Shown: positions 45,087 to 53,302 of the stretch, piece by piece
How the letters are laid out: each line of letters starts with the position of its first letter
Numbering within the stretch: position 1 is the first letter of the stretch
DNA from: Bradyrhizobium sp. ISRA464
Lineage (GTDB): Bacteria; Pseudomonadota; Alphaproteobacteria; Rhizobiales; Xanthobacteraceae
DNA: 64,000 nucleotides
Direction of reading: 5' to 3'
NCBI RefSeq assembly: GCF_029910095.1
Contig: NZ_CP094526.1
Coordinates: 1,984,001-2,048,000 of the forward strand
Translations under genes and position numbers: made by a program
Notes under the pieces: generated by a model
Database searches by the model: none
What the model saw: the letters and a program-made list of their open reading frames with translations, nothing else
What the model was told of the DNA's origin: nothing

Positions 45087-45267
45087 TTACGAGGATTGTG
45101 ACCCAGTAGGATTAACCCCGCGGGGAGCGCGCATCCGCCGCAAGCGGGGGGCCGTTCTTCGCTTGTCCCGGCACGATGGTGTGATAGGCTTTGCGCAGGT
45201 TTCGGGGACTGAGGCGCCGGTTGCGCCTCAAACACTGCCATTTGTGGTTTGTGGAGCAACCGGAATC

Positions 45268-46833
45268 ATGGGTGAAATCCGCGATTTCAAATCAGGCAAG
45301 CCGCCGTCCGACGGCGCGGTGCCGCGGCGTCTGGCGGCGATCGTCGCGGGCGACATCGCCGGCTACAGCCGGCTGATGCAGCTCGACGAAGAGGGCACGC
45401 ATAACCGCGTCAAGCGAATCCTGCGCGATCTCATCGAGCCAACCATCGCCGAGCACCACGGGCGGCTGGTGAAGACCACCGGCGACGGCTTCATCGCGAT
45501 GTTCGACAGTCCGGTCGAGGCCGTCCGCTTCAGCATTGTCATTCAGCAGAACCTGGTCGGCCGCAATGCGGCGGTGCCGAAGGAGTTCTGGATCGAATAC
45601 CGGATCGGGGTCAATCTCGGGGACATCATCATCGAACCCGAGGACATCTATGGTGACGGCGTCAATGTCGCCGCGCGTCTGGAGGGGATCGCCGATCCGG
45701 GCGAGGTCTTCATCTCCGGCGGCATCTACGAGCAGATCAAGCACAAGCTGGTTTGCGGCTACGAGTCGCTCGGCGACCGCAGAGTGAAGAACATCACCGA
45801 TCCCGTCCGGGTCTATCGCGTGCTGCCGGATGCGGCGGCGTATAGCCGGACGCGCAGGCGCCGCGAGAACGTCCTGATCAGCCTGCTCGGCCTTTCGATC
45901 GCGATCATCGCCGGCGGCGCGCTCTGGTACTTGCTGGTGCAACCGCGCGGCAATCCGCGCGAGATGGCGCTGGCGCCATCGTCATCTCCCGTCCCCGCGC
46001 CGGCGCCGAAGCCGGCCGAGCCGCCGCCTGCGGCCGGGCCGGTCGCGCCAAATCAAGCGCAGAGTCCGGTTCCGGCGCCGACCGCGCAGCAATCGTCGGC
46101 TCAGCCACAGCCTGCGCCCTCCGCCAGCCCTGCCGGACCGGCGCAAGCCGCGGCCGCGCCCGAGCCCGAAATGGTCTCGCTGACCGGCGGCAGCTTTGCG
46201 ATGGGTAGCAATGATGACGCTTCGGAACGGCCGATCCACCGGGTGACGGTCAAGCCCTTTGCCATGGGCAAATATCCGGTCACCGTGCGCGAATGGAATG
46301 CCTGCGCGGCCGCCAAGGGCTGCGGCTTTACGGCGACCGGCAATGACGATGCGCCTGTGACCAATGTGAGCTGGAGCGATGCGAAGCAATATGTAACGTG
46401 GCTCGCGGACAGCACGAAGAAGCCGTACCGGCTTCCGAGCGAGGCCGAATGGGAATACGCGGCCCGCGGCGGCACGCAGACCAAATACTGGTGGGGCGAT
46501 CAGGTGCAACCGGGCGTGGCGAGCTGCAAGGATTGCGGCGGTGACGCCGCGGCCGAACAGCCGGTCAAGGTCGGCAGCTTCAGGCCCAATCCGTTTGGCC
46601 TCTACGACATGGGCGGCGGGGTCGATCAATGGGTCGAAGACTGCTGGCACCGGAATTACCAGGGCGCGCCGGCCGACGGGACGGCGCGGCATGACGGCGA
46701 CTGCTTCTCCCACGTGATCCGCTCCGGCTCCTGGAAGAACGACGCACGCTATATGCGACCAGCCAATCGCGACAATTACGACACCAACGTCCGCTATCCG
46801 ACCCACGGCTTCCGGGTCGCGCGGTCACTTTAA
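45268..46833 (+). CDS. Class III nucleotide cyclase fused to an FGE/SUMF1-like domain
   Basis: 521 residues from ATG 45268. Cytoplasmic cyclase domain 20-187: metal ligands Asp29 (VAGDIAGYS) and Asp73 (TTGDGF), and transition-state Asn133/Arg137 (YGDGVNVAARLE), all intact. One membrane helix follows at about 202-224, then a Pro/Ala linker (237-298), then a periplasmic formylglycine-enzyme-like domain at 300-521 (MVSLTGGSFAMGS, YRLPSEAEWEYAARGG, NPFGLYDMGGGVDQWVED). The two copper cysteines of true FGE are replaced: RSGSWKNDARYM stands where RGGSFLC...YC is expected. The outer domain is therefore more likely a sensor or binding module than an oxidase. Confidence 0.87.
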   Translation: MGEIRDFKSGKPPSDGAVPRRLAAIVAGDIAGYSRLMQLDEEGTHNRVKRILRDLIEPTIAEHHGRLVKTTGDGFIAMFDSPVEAVRFSIVIQQNLVGRNAAVPKEFWIEYRIGVNLGDIIIEPEDIYGDGVNVAARLEGIADPGEVFISGGIYEQIKHKLVCGYESLGDRRVKNITDPVRVYRVLPDAAAYSRTRRRRENVLISLLGLSIAIIAGGALWYLLVQPRGNPREMALAPSSSPVPAPAPKPAEPPPAAGPVAPNQAQSPVPAPTAQQSSAQPQPAPSASPAGPAQAAAAPEPEMVSLTGGSFAMGSNDDASERPIHRVTVKPFAMGKYPVTVREWNACAAAKGCGFTATGNDDAPVTNVSWSDAKQYVTWLADSTKKPYRLPSEAEWEYAARGGTQTKYWWGDQVQPGVASCKDCGGDAAAEQPVKVGSFRPNPFGLYDMGGGVDQWVEDCWHRNYQGAPADGTARHDGDCFSHVIRSGSWKNDARYMRPANRDNYDTNVRYPTHGFRVARSL

Positions 46834-46925
46834 AGCGCGATCCGAGCCCGGAGGGCCACTTGAACGCAAGGCGGACACCAGTTTTCGGTAAGATGCAGCT
46901 CAAACGCTGAATGGGGGAGGGGTCG

Positions 46926-47348
46926 ATGAAAGGTCTGTGTGCCATCCTGCTCACGGCGGTCGCGCTATTCGCAAGCCCCGCTTACGCACAAGGCAAGCCG
47001 GCGCCCAAGGATGCAGTGCTGTATTTCGTCTGGCCGCACAACGGGGCGACCATCAAAGGGGCGTTCTGGTGCCGCTTCGGCCTGCGCAACATGGGTGTCA
47101 CCCACGCCGGCGACGACTATCCGAACAGCGGCCATCACCACCTCTTTGTCGACGTGAATGAGCCGCTGAACCCCAACGAGCCTATCCCGTCGGACAAGTC
47201 GCATCTGCACTTCGGTGCGGGCCAGACCGAGACCCGGCTCGACCTGCCGCCGGGCAAGCATACGCTGCAGCTGGTGCTGGGCGATGCCAAGCACTATCCC
47301 TTCAATCCGCCCGTCGTCTCTCAGAAGATCACCATCAGGGTCCGCTAG
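46926..47348 (+). CDS. Exported DUF4399 family protein
   Basis: 140 residues from ATG 46926, just after GGGGGAGGGG. The Sec signal MKGLCAILLTAVALFASPAYA is followed by DAVLYFVWPHNGATIKGAFW, GHHHLFVDVNEPL, a His-rich site (SGHHHLF, KSHLHFG) and a C-terminal strand pattern with LPPGKHTLQLVLGDAKHYP, the layout of DUF4399. The cluster of histidines suggests metal or ligand binding in the periplasm. Function unknown. Confidence 0.88.
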   Translation: MKGLCAILLTAVALFASPAYAQGKPAPKDAVLYFVWPHNGATIKGAFWCRFGLRNMGVTHAGDDYPNSGHHHLFVDVNEPLNPNEPIPSDKSHLHFGAGQTETRLDLPPGKHTLQLVLGDAKHYPFNPPVVSQKITIRVR

Positions 47349-47463
47349 ACCGCCCGGTACCGAAGGCTGCGTTGCGCAAACTGGCGGTTGCGCTCCCCCG
47401 TCGCATGCGGTTTGTTGCCGGCCCTGCCGGATATTTTGTACCAGCGTTATTGAGATAGCGTGA

Positions 47464-47604
47464 TCATGCGGCGTAGTCGAGGTGGATTATATTTGGCCGC
47501 ACGGTTTGCGGCGCCGGTGGCCGGTATCCTAAGGCCGAATGCAGCCGCAACGTATTATAGTGGTTGCGCCATTGTTCGGTGAGAACTTGTGCTTCGCTCA
47601 CTCC
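47464..47604 (-). pseudogene. IS3-family transposase remnant (C-terminal 46 codons)
   Basis: Reading the minus strand up to a stop at 47464-47466 gives EAQVLTEQWRNHYNTLRLHS followed by ALGYRPPAPQTVRPN and IIHLDYAA. This is the end of an IS3-type DDE transposase, in which the HSALGYRPPAP motif follows the catalytic Glu. Nothing of the element upstream of it survives; the homology ends near 47604, some 18 bases before argC. No terminal repeats were recognised. Confidence 0.75.
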
Positions 47605-47621
47605 AGCAGTAGGACACCACC

Positions 47622-48599
47622 ATGAGCATTCGCGTCGGCATTGTCGGGATCAGCGGTTTTGGCGGCGGCGAGGCGATGCGCCTCGTCGCGAGCCACCCGT
47701 CTTTCGAGCTAATCTACGCCGCGGGCGAGGGCAGCGCCGGCAGCCGGTTGGTGGACCGCTTCCCCGGTGTGCCGGCCAAGCTGGCCGAGCTGGTGATCGA
47801 GAAGTGGGACCCTGTGACCCTGCCGAAGCTCGACGTGCTGTTCGCGTCACTGCCCACGGGCGCCTCGGCCGAAGCGCTGGCGCGCGTCCCCAAGGACGTG
47901 AAGATCGTCGACATCGGCGGCGACCACCGCTACGTCGAGGGTTGGGCGTACGGCCTAGCCGACGTCTGGCCAGCCCAGATCGAGGGTCAGATCCGCGTTG
48001 CCAACCCCGGCTGCTTCCCCGCGGCGACGCTGAACGCGCTGGCGCCGCTGCTGGTCAACAAGCTGATCGAGCCTGGCAACATCGTGATCGACGTCAAGAC
48101 CGGCATCTCCGGTGCCGGCCGGGGCGGCGCCGACAGCAAGTTCGGCTACGCCGAGAGCAACGAGAACTTGCTGCCCTACGGTCTGCTCAAGCACGTCCAC
48201 ATGCCCGAGATTGCCAAGACGATCGAGCGGCTGAGTGGCGGCAGCGCGGCCGGGCTGGTGTTCACGCCACACTTGGTGCCGATGACCCGCGGCGTACTCG
48301 CCACCATTTACTGCCGCGGCCGCGCCACCACGGGCCAGTGCTTGGACGCGGCCCGGCGCTTCTACGCCGGGCGGGCGTTCGTCCGCGTGACCGACAAGCC
48401 GCCGCAGACCAAATGGGCTACCGGCTCGAACCTCGCGTTTGTCAGTTATGCGGCCGATCCAGAGCGCAACTTGGTGATCGCGATGGGCGTGGTCGACAAT
48501 CTCGGCAAGGGAGCGGCCGGTCAGGCGGTGCAGAATGCGAACCTGATCTGCGGCCTGCCAGAAACCGCAGGGCTGGACGGCGTACCTGTTTGGCCGTGA
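47622..48599 (+). CDS. argC: N-acetyl-gamma-glutamyl-phosphate reductase
   Basis: 325 residues. NADP-binding start VGIVGISGFGGGEAMRL, LPTGASAEA, and the catalytic Cys in VANPGCFPAATLNALAPL are as in ArgC; a His region TPHLVPMTRG follows. It reduces N-acetylglutamyl-phosphate in arginine synthesis. It lies directly behind an IS3 remnant and in front of a decapitated binding-protein gene, and it uses TTG leucine and other codons more than its neighbours, so it was probably brought in with a rearrangement. Whether it is the only argC of the genome cannot be seen here. Confidence 0.9.
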   Translation: MSIRVGIVGISGFGGGEAMRLVASHPSFELIYAAGEGSAGSRLVDRFPGVPAKLAELVIEKWDPVTLPKLDVLFASLPTGASAEALARVPKDVKIVDIGGDHRYVEGWAYGLADVWPAQIEGQIRVANPGCFPAATLNALAPLLVNKLIEPGNIVIDVKTGISGAGRGGADSKFGYAESNENLLPYGLLKHVHMPEIAKTIERLSGGSAAGLVFTPHLVPMTRGVLATIYCRGRATTGQCLDAARRFYAGRAFVRVTDKPPQTKWATGSNLAFVSYAADPERNLVIAMGVVDNLGKGAAGQAVQNANLICGLPETAGLDGVPVWP

Positions 48600-48615
48600 G
48601 ATCTTTTGCGAGTCC

Positions 48616-49023
48616 GTGTTGTCCGTGAAGACATTCGCCGAGCTCGATCTGGACGGCGTCAAGGTTGCCGCCGTCAACAAGAGCACAACCATGCGCGGCG
48701 CGATCGCGCATCTCAAGCATGCCAAGGTCACGGGCTATCAAACCTACGACGAGATCTTCAATCTCTTGAAGAGCGGCGGGATCGATGCCTTCGCGCTGTC
48801 GCGCGACCAGCTCAATGCGATGGCGAAGAAGATCCCGGGCGCGCGCGTGCTGGACGAGACCTTCAAGCAGACCGTCACCGCGGTCGCGGTGCCGCTCAAG
48901 CATCCGCTCGCCGCGGCCTTCGTCACCAAGTTCATGACGGAAGCGACCGCCAACGGCACGCTGCGCAAGGCCTATGACGGCAACGGCCTGAAGGACACGC
49001 CGATCCACACCGGGGCGAAGTAG
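48616..49023 (+). pseudogene. Family 3 solute-binding protein, 5'-truncated
   Basis: The frame gives SVKTFAELDLDGVKVAAVNK, then AHLKHAKVTGYQTYDEIFNL, then AFALSRDQLNAMAKKIPGAR and finally GLKDTPIHTG, the C-terminal half of a periplasmic amino acid type binding protein (SBP_bac_3). The signal peptide and lobe 1 are missing. The homology begins about 20 bases after the argC stop. The GTG at 48616 is only a formal start, with no ribosome site. It would not be exported, so it is a remnant. Confidence 0.8.
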
Positions 49024-49515
49024 CGCGCGTCTGCGGACATCCGCGAGCCGCGCTGGTCGCACCAAGCCCCGGCGCGCGGCGTGTGCGTCGCCGTGGGCGA
49101 CATCTGTGCAAACTGCATAAATAGGCAGCAAGCTGCCGCCCGGCCTTCCGGAGCGGTCACAAAGCTATTGTATTAAAAGTGTTTTTCGCGCCGGCGGCGG
49201 TGGCGCCGATTGGCATATGCATTGCTTTTGATTGCTCCAGTCAACGACGACTGCCGTCCTCCGGAGTGCCCAGGCCAGTGCCGGCCGAGGCCAAGGGATC
49301 AAGGCGCCTTGCCCAGGCGCCTCGAGCAATCGTCGCGATTCTGTCTCTGCGATCGCCCGCCGATCCCCCGCCTTGATCGTGCATCGGATGTTCTGCCGGC
49401 GTTGAAGCTGCCGCTTCGCCGTTTCCGATCCCGACGAGCGTTCTCGGACGGACGAGCATTTCAACCAACCCGCGTCGCATCGGCGCGACCAGATTGTTTA
49501 AGGGGACTTGACGAA
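49024..49515. promoter_or_regulatory. Leader region of the formate/nitrite transporter gene
   Basis: Nearly 490 bases without a supported gene. It contains two copies of the self-complementary octamer AGGCGCCT (49302-49309 and 49315-49322) separated by five bases, which can form one long hairpin or bind a dimer, and a locally AT-rich stretch TATTGTATTAAAAGTGTTTTT (49166-49186, given here as overlapping parts of a possible promoter). A long structured leader would suit antitermination control as in NasT-regulated nitrate genes, but I cannot show this. Confidence 0.3.
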
Positions 49516-50334
49516 ATGGCTTATCTCGCACCTTCGGAATTCGTCACCAAGATGGTCGACGCCGGCGAATCCAAGATCTTCATGTCGACGCGCGACACCG
49601 TGATCCGCGCCTACATGGCGGGCGCAATCCTCGCCCTGGCGGCCTGGTTCGCGGTGACGATCAACGTGAACACGGGGCAGCCGGTCATCGGTGCATTGTT
49701 GTTCCCGGTCGGTTTCGTCATGCTCTATCTGCTGGGCTTCGATCTCTTGACCGGCGTGTTCGTGCTGTCGCCGCTCGCGCTGCTCGACAAGCGCCCTGGC
49801 GTCACGCTCGGCGGCGTGCTGCGCAACTGGGGCCTCGTCTTCATCGGCAATTTCGGCGGCGCGCTGACGGTGGCGTTCATGATGGCCTTCGTGACGACAT
49901 TCGGCTTCACGCAGGAGCCCGACAAGGTCGGCACGGTCATCGGAAACATCGGCGAGGGCCGCACGCTCGGCTACGCCGCGCACGGCGCGGCCGGCATGGC
50001 AACGCTGTTCATCCGCGGCATGCTGTGCAACTGGATGGTTTCCACCGGCGTCGTCGGCGCCATGATCTCCACGACGGTCCCCGGCAAGGTCATCGCGATG
50101 TGGATGCCGATCCTGGTGTTTTTCTACATGGTATTCGAGCATTCCGTGGTGAACATGTTCCTGTTCCCGTCCGGCTTGATGCTCCATGCGAAGTTCTCGA
50201 TCATGGACTACCTGATCTGGAACGAGATCCCCACCGTGCTCGGCAACCTCGCCGGCGGCATCGCCTTCACCGGGCTGACGCTCTACACGACGCATGTGAA
50301 GACGGCGCCGAACCGCGAGCGTCTCGCGGCTTGA
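49516..50334 (+). CDS. Formate/nitrite transporter (FocA/NirC family)
   Basis: 272 residues from ATG 49516, with AGGGGACTTG before it. Six membrane helices. The FNT signature regions are present: GFDLLTGVFVLSPLALLD near helix 2/3, RGMLCNWMVSTGVVGAM, and FEHSVVNMF with the conserved His of the central pore. It conducts formate, nitrite or a similar monovalent anion through the inner membrane. The next gene, 48 bases on, encodes a phosphatase-kinase fusion, which suggests a nitrite role and regulation by phosphorylation. Confidence 0.92.
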   Translation: MAYLAPSEFVTKMVDAGESKIFMSTRDTVIRAYMAGAILALAAWFAVTINVNTGQPVIGALLFPVGFVMLYLLGFDLLTGVFVLSPLALLDKRPGVTLGGVLRNWGLVFIGNFGGALTVAFMMAFVTTFGFTQEPDKVGTVIGNIGEGRTLGYAAHGAAGMATLFIRGMLCNWMVSTGVVGAMISTTVPGKVIAMWMPILVFFYMVFEHSVVNMFLFPSGLMLHAKFSIMDYLIWNEIPTVLGNLAGGIAFTGLTLYTTHVKTAPNRERLAA

Positions 50335-50382
50335 TCTCCGCAGGCAGATGGGTCTCTCCTGACGCGGAGGGACCCATCGGGC

Positions 50383-52131
50383 TTGAACCAGGCGATGCCG
50401 CGCGGGCTGAAAATATCGGTCGGGCAATTCTCTGATAAGGGCCGCAAGGACGCCAATCAGGATTTCCATGGCGTCTTGATCCCCGAGGAGCCGCTGCTCG
50501 GCCTGAAGGGCATCGCGGTGGTGCTGGCCGACGGCATCTCCTCGAGCAGCGTCAGCCGCATCGCCGCCGAGTCCGCGGTCAAGGGCTTCCTGACCGACTA
50601 TTACTGCACCTCGGAATCCTGGTCGGTGAAGACCTCGGCGCAGCGGGTGCTGGAGGCGACCAATTCCTGGCTGCACGCACAGACCCGACGCAGCCAGAAT
50701 CCTTACGACAGGGACAAGGGCTACGTCTGCACGCTGAGCGCCATCGTCATCAAGTCGACATCAGCGCATCTCTTCCATGTCGGCGACAGCAGGATCTACC
50801 GCGCGTCCGGCGGCAGCCTCGAGCAGTTGACCAACGACCACCGTGTCGTGATCTCGTCGCAGCAGAGCTATCTCGGCCGCGCGCTCGGCGTGAACCCGCA
50901 GCTCGAGATCGACTACCAGAACCTGCGGCTCGAGCCGGGCGACATCTTCCTGCTGGTCACCGACGGGATCTACGAGCATGTGCCGTCGCGCCAGCTCGCG
51001 AAGATCATCCAGGACGGCGCCGCCGACCTCGATCGGGCCGCGCGGGCGATCGTGGAGCAGGCGTTCGAGCGCGGCAGCCCGGACAATCTCACCGCGCAGA
51101 TCCTCCGGATCGACGAACTCCCCGACGGCGAGGCAAGCGAGGTGTTCGGCCAGCCGACCGAGCTGCCGCTGCCGCCGCTGCTCGAGGCGCGGATGCGCTT
51201 CGACGGCTACCGCATCGTGCGCGAGCTGCATGCATCATACCGCAGCCATATCTATCTTGCGGTCGATGAGGACAGCGGCACGACGGTTGCGATCAAGATC
51301 CCGTCGGTCGACCTGCGTGACGATCCGGCCTATCTGAAGCGCCTCATGATGGAGGAGTGGGTCGCGCGCCGGATCGACAGCCCGCATGTGCTGAAACCCT
51401 GGCTGCCGCCACGCAGGCGCAATTTCCTCTACGTCGCGACCGAATATGTCGACGGCCAGACGCTGAAGCAGTGGATGATCGACCATCCCGCGCCGGCGCT
51501 CGAGACGGTGCGCGACATCGCCGAGCAGATCGCCAAGGGGCTGCGCGCCTTCCACCGCAAGGAGATGCTGCACCAGGACGTCAGGCCCGACAACATCATG
51601 ATCGACAAGACCGGGACAGTGAAGATCATCGACTTCGGGTCGACGCGGATATCAGGTGTGGCCGAGGCGGCGCCCTCGGGCACCGAGGGTATCCTCGGCA
51701 CCCAGCAATACACCGCGCCGGAGTATTTCCTGGGCGAGGGCGGTTCGGCGCGATCGGACCTGTTCTCGCTCGGCGTCATCACCTACCAGATGCTGACCGG
51801 GCGGCTGCCCTATGGCGCGCAGATCGCGCGCGCCCGCACCCGCTCCGATTTCAGCAGGCTGGTCTACGCCCCTGCCGCGCATGGCGGCCGGGACATCCCG
51901 ACCTGGGTCGACCGCACGCTGGAGCGCGCCGTGCATCCCAACCCGCTGAAGCGTTACGACAGCTTTTCCGAATTCCTGTTCGACCTGCGCAACCCCAACG
52001 CAAAATACCTCACGACGACGTCGACGCCGCTGATCGAGCGCAATCCGGTGCTGTTCTGGAAGTCGACGACGCTGCTGCTCGCGTTGGTCGTGATCCTGCT
52101 GCTCGCCTACGGCGCGCATCATGGTCGGTAG
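50383..52131 (+). CDS. Bifunctional PP2C phosphatase / Ser-Thr protein kinase with C-terminal membrane anchor
   Basis: 582 residues from TTG 50383, 12 bases after GGAGG; an ATG at 50395 is the alternative. Residues 10-245 are a PP2C phosphatase with metal-site Asp27 (NQD), Asp50 (ADGISS), Asp194 (VTDGIYE) and Asp234 (SPDN). Residues 270-540 are a kinase with Lys305 (VAIK), Glu325, catalytic Asp399 (HQDVRPDN, where HRD has become HQD), Asp418 (DFGS) and APE-like TAPEYF. A final helix near 560-578 anchors it in the membrane. The pair with the FNT channel suggests control of anion uptake or of nitrite assimilation. Both active sites look intact. Confidence 0.93.
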   Translation: MNQAMPRGLKISVGQFSDKGRKDANQDFHGVLIPEEPLLGLKGIAVVLADGISSSSVSRIAAESAVKGFLTDYYCTSESWSVKTSAQRVLEATNSWLHAQTRRSQNPYDRDKGYVCTLSAIVIKSTSAHLFHVGDSRIYRASGGSLEQLTNDHRVVISSQQSYLGRALGVNPQLEIDYQNLRLEPGDIFLLVTDGIYEHVPSRQLAKIIQDGAADLDRAARAIVEQAFERGSPDNLTAQILRIDELPDGEASEVFGQPTELPLPPLLEARMRFDGYRIVRELHASYRSHIYLAVDEDSGTTVAIKIPSVDLRDDPAYLKRLMMEEWVARRIDSPHVLKPWLPPRRRNFLYVATEYVDGQTLKQWMIDHPAPALETVRDIAEQIAKGLRAFHRKEMLHQDVRPDNIMIDKTGTVKIIDFGSTRISGVAEAAPSGTEGILGTQQYTAPEYFLGEGGSARSDLFSLGVITYQMLTGRLPYGAQIARARTRSDFSRLVYAPAAHGGRDIPTWVDRTLERAVHPNPLKRYDSFSEFLFDLRNPNAKYLTTTSTPLIERNPVLFWKSTTLLLALVVILLLAYGAHHGR

Positions 52132-52160
52132 TTGGATAGCCGTCGCGAAGGGATTGAGCT

Positions 52161-52188
52161 CCCTCTCCCCGTTCTTACGGGGAGAGGG
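52161..52188. terminator. Perfect 11-bp hairpin in a dispersed repeat
   Basis: CCCTCTCCCCG (52161-52171) and CGGGGAGAGGG (52178-52188) enclose TTCTTA, 29 bases after the kinase stop. It is part of the repeat related to 30776-30841. A further AATTCAAGC/GCTTGAATT inverted pair and a CCCCGC/GCGGGG pair follow up to 52310. It probably ends the focA-kinase transcript and the converging ModA-like gene. Confidence 0.6.
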
Positions 52189-52314
52189 TTGGGGTGAGGG
52201 GCCCTCTCCGCGATCAAAGTGAGAGTCGAATTTGCGGAGGCTCCCTCTCACCCGAAATTCAAGCTGCGCTTGAATTTCGACCTCTCCCCGCAAGCGGGGC
52301 GAGGTTCACCCAGG

Positions 52315-53109
52315 CTAATGCGTCGCGCCGGCCGCGATCGGGTCCAGCCCGCTCTTGATCAGCGCGTCGCGCGCGTCCGGCGAGGCGAGGAAGCCGATCA
52401 GCGCCTTGCCGGCATCCGCCTCCTTCGATCCGGTGGCAATGCCGGCGGAGAACACGGTGATCCTCTGCAGCGGCTCCGGCAGCGGACCGACGATATCGAT
52501 GCCGGCGACTGGCCTGAGCTCGGCGATCTGCTGGAAGCCGATCTCGGCCTCGCCCTTGGCGACGATCTCGCCGACCGGCGTTGCCGGGATCGTCCGCGCC
52601 TTGTCCTTCATCTGGTCGGCGATGCCGAGCTTCTGGAACATCTCGGTCGAGACATAGACGCCGCTGGCGCTGTCGGAATAGGCAACCGATTTTGCCGCCA
52701 GCAACGCCCGCTTGACGGCCTCGGCCGAGCTGATGTCCGGCTTCGGGGCGCCTGATTTCACCGCGATCCCGATCGGCGACTTCACGAGGTCGACGCGGCT
52801 GTCGGCGACCGCCTTGCCCTGCTTGATGAGGTCGCCGAGCGCATAGCCGACCATGATCAGCACGTCCGCCGGCTCGCCGCGCGCAAGCCGCACCGGAATC
52901 GCGTTCGTCGTGGTGCCCATCGACGGCCCGAAGGCGGTCACCACCTTGTTCCCGGTCTTGCGCTCGAACTCCGGCACCAGCGCCTTGTAGGCCGCGGTCA
53001 GCCCGCCCGAGATCATGACATGGATTTCGACGGCGGAGGCCGCGGTGGTGATGGCAAGCGCGCCGACGAAGGCGAGCGCGAGCGTGCGGAGGGCGGCGGA
53101 GGGACGCAT
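52315..53109 (-). CDS. ModA-like periplasmic substrate-binding protein
   Basis: 264 residues. Sec signal TLALAFVGALAITTAASA, then VEIHVMISGGLTAAYKALVPEFERKTG and GEPADVLIMVGYALGDLIKQGK, the layout of molybdate-type and related type 2 binding proteins; SDSASGVYVSTEMFQKLGIADQMKDK follows. No permease or ATPase is adjacent, so it is an orphan of unknown ligand. Many such orphans in Bradyrhizobium are not molybdate binders. The convergent kinase gene ends 183 bases away. Confidence 0.87.
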   Translation of the reverse strand: MRPSAALRTLALAFVGALAITTAASAVEIHVMISGGLTAAYKALVPEFERKTGNKVVTAFGPSMGTTTNAIPVRLARGEPADVLIMVGYALGDLIKQGKAVADSRVDLVKSPIGIAVKSGAPKPDISSAEAVKRALLAAKSVAYSDSASGVYVSTEMFQKLGIADQMKDKARTIPATPVGEIVAKGEAEIGFQQIAELRPVAGIDIVGPLPEPLQRITVFSAGIATGSKEADAGKALIGFLASPDARDALIKSGLDPIAAGATH

Positions 53110-53194
53110 GGAGGTTTCTCCCGGAGACGATTCTTGAGGCGGGTCGTCGTGGCGGGGGAGACTAATGCCTGAAAGAAGGCGTGACTAGCCGCCC

Positions 53195-53281
53195 CGTCAT
53201 TGCGATCGAAGCGAAGCAATCCATCGCGCCGCGTACGCGGAGGCGTGGATTGCTTCGTCGCTCCGCTCCTCGCAATGACGG
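53195..53281. repeat. GCGAAGCAATCCAT palindromic repeat, copy 3
   Basis: CGTCATTGCGATCGAAGCGA at the left, GCAATCCAT and later GTGGATTGCTTCGTCGC, and CGCTCCTCGCAATGACGG at the right. It is located between the ModA-like gene and phaZ, both on the minus strand. Confidence 0.85.
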
Positions 53282-53302
53282 TGAGAGACCGCTACCATCC
53301 GC

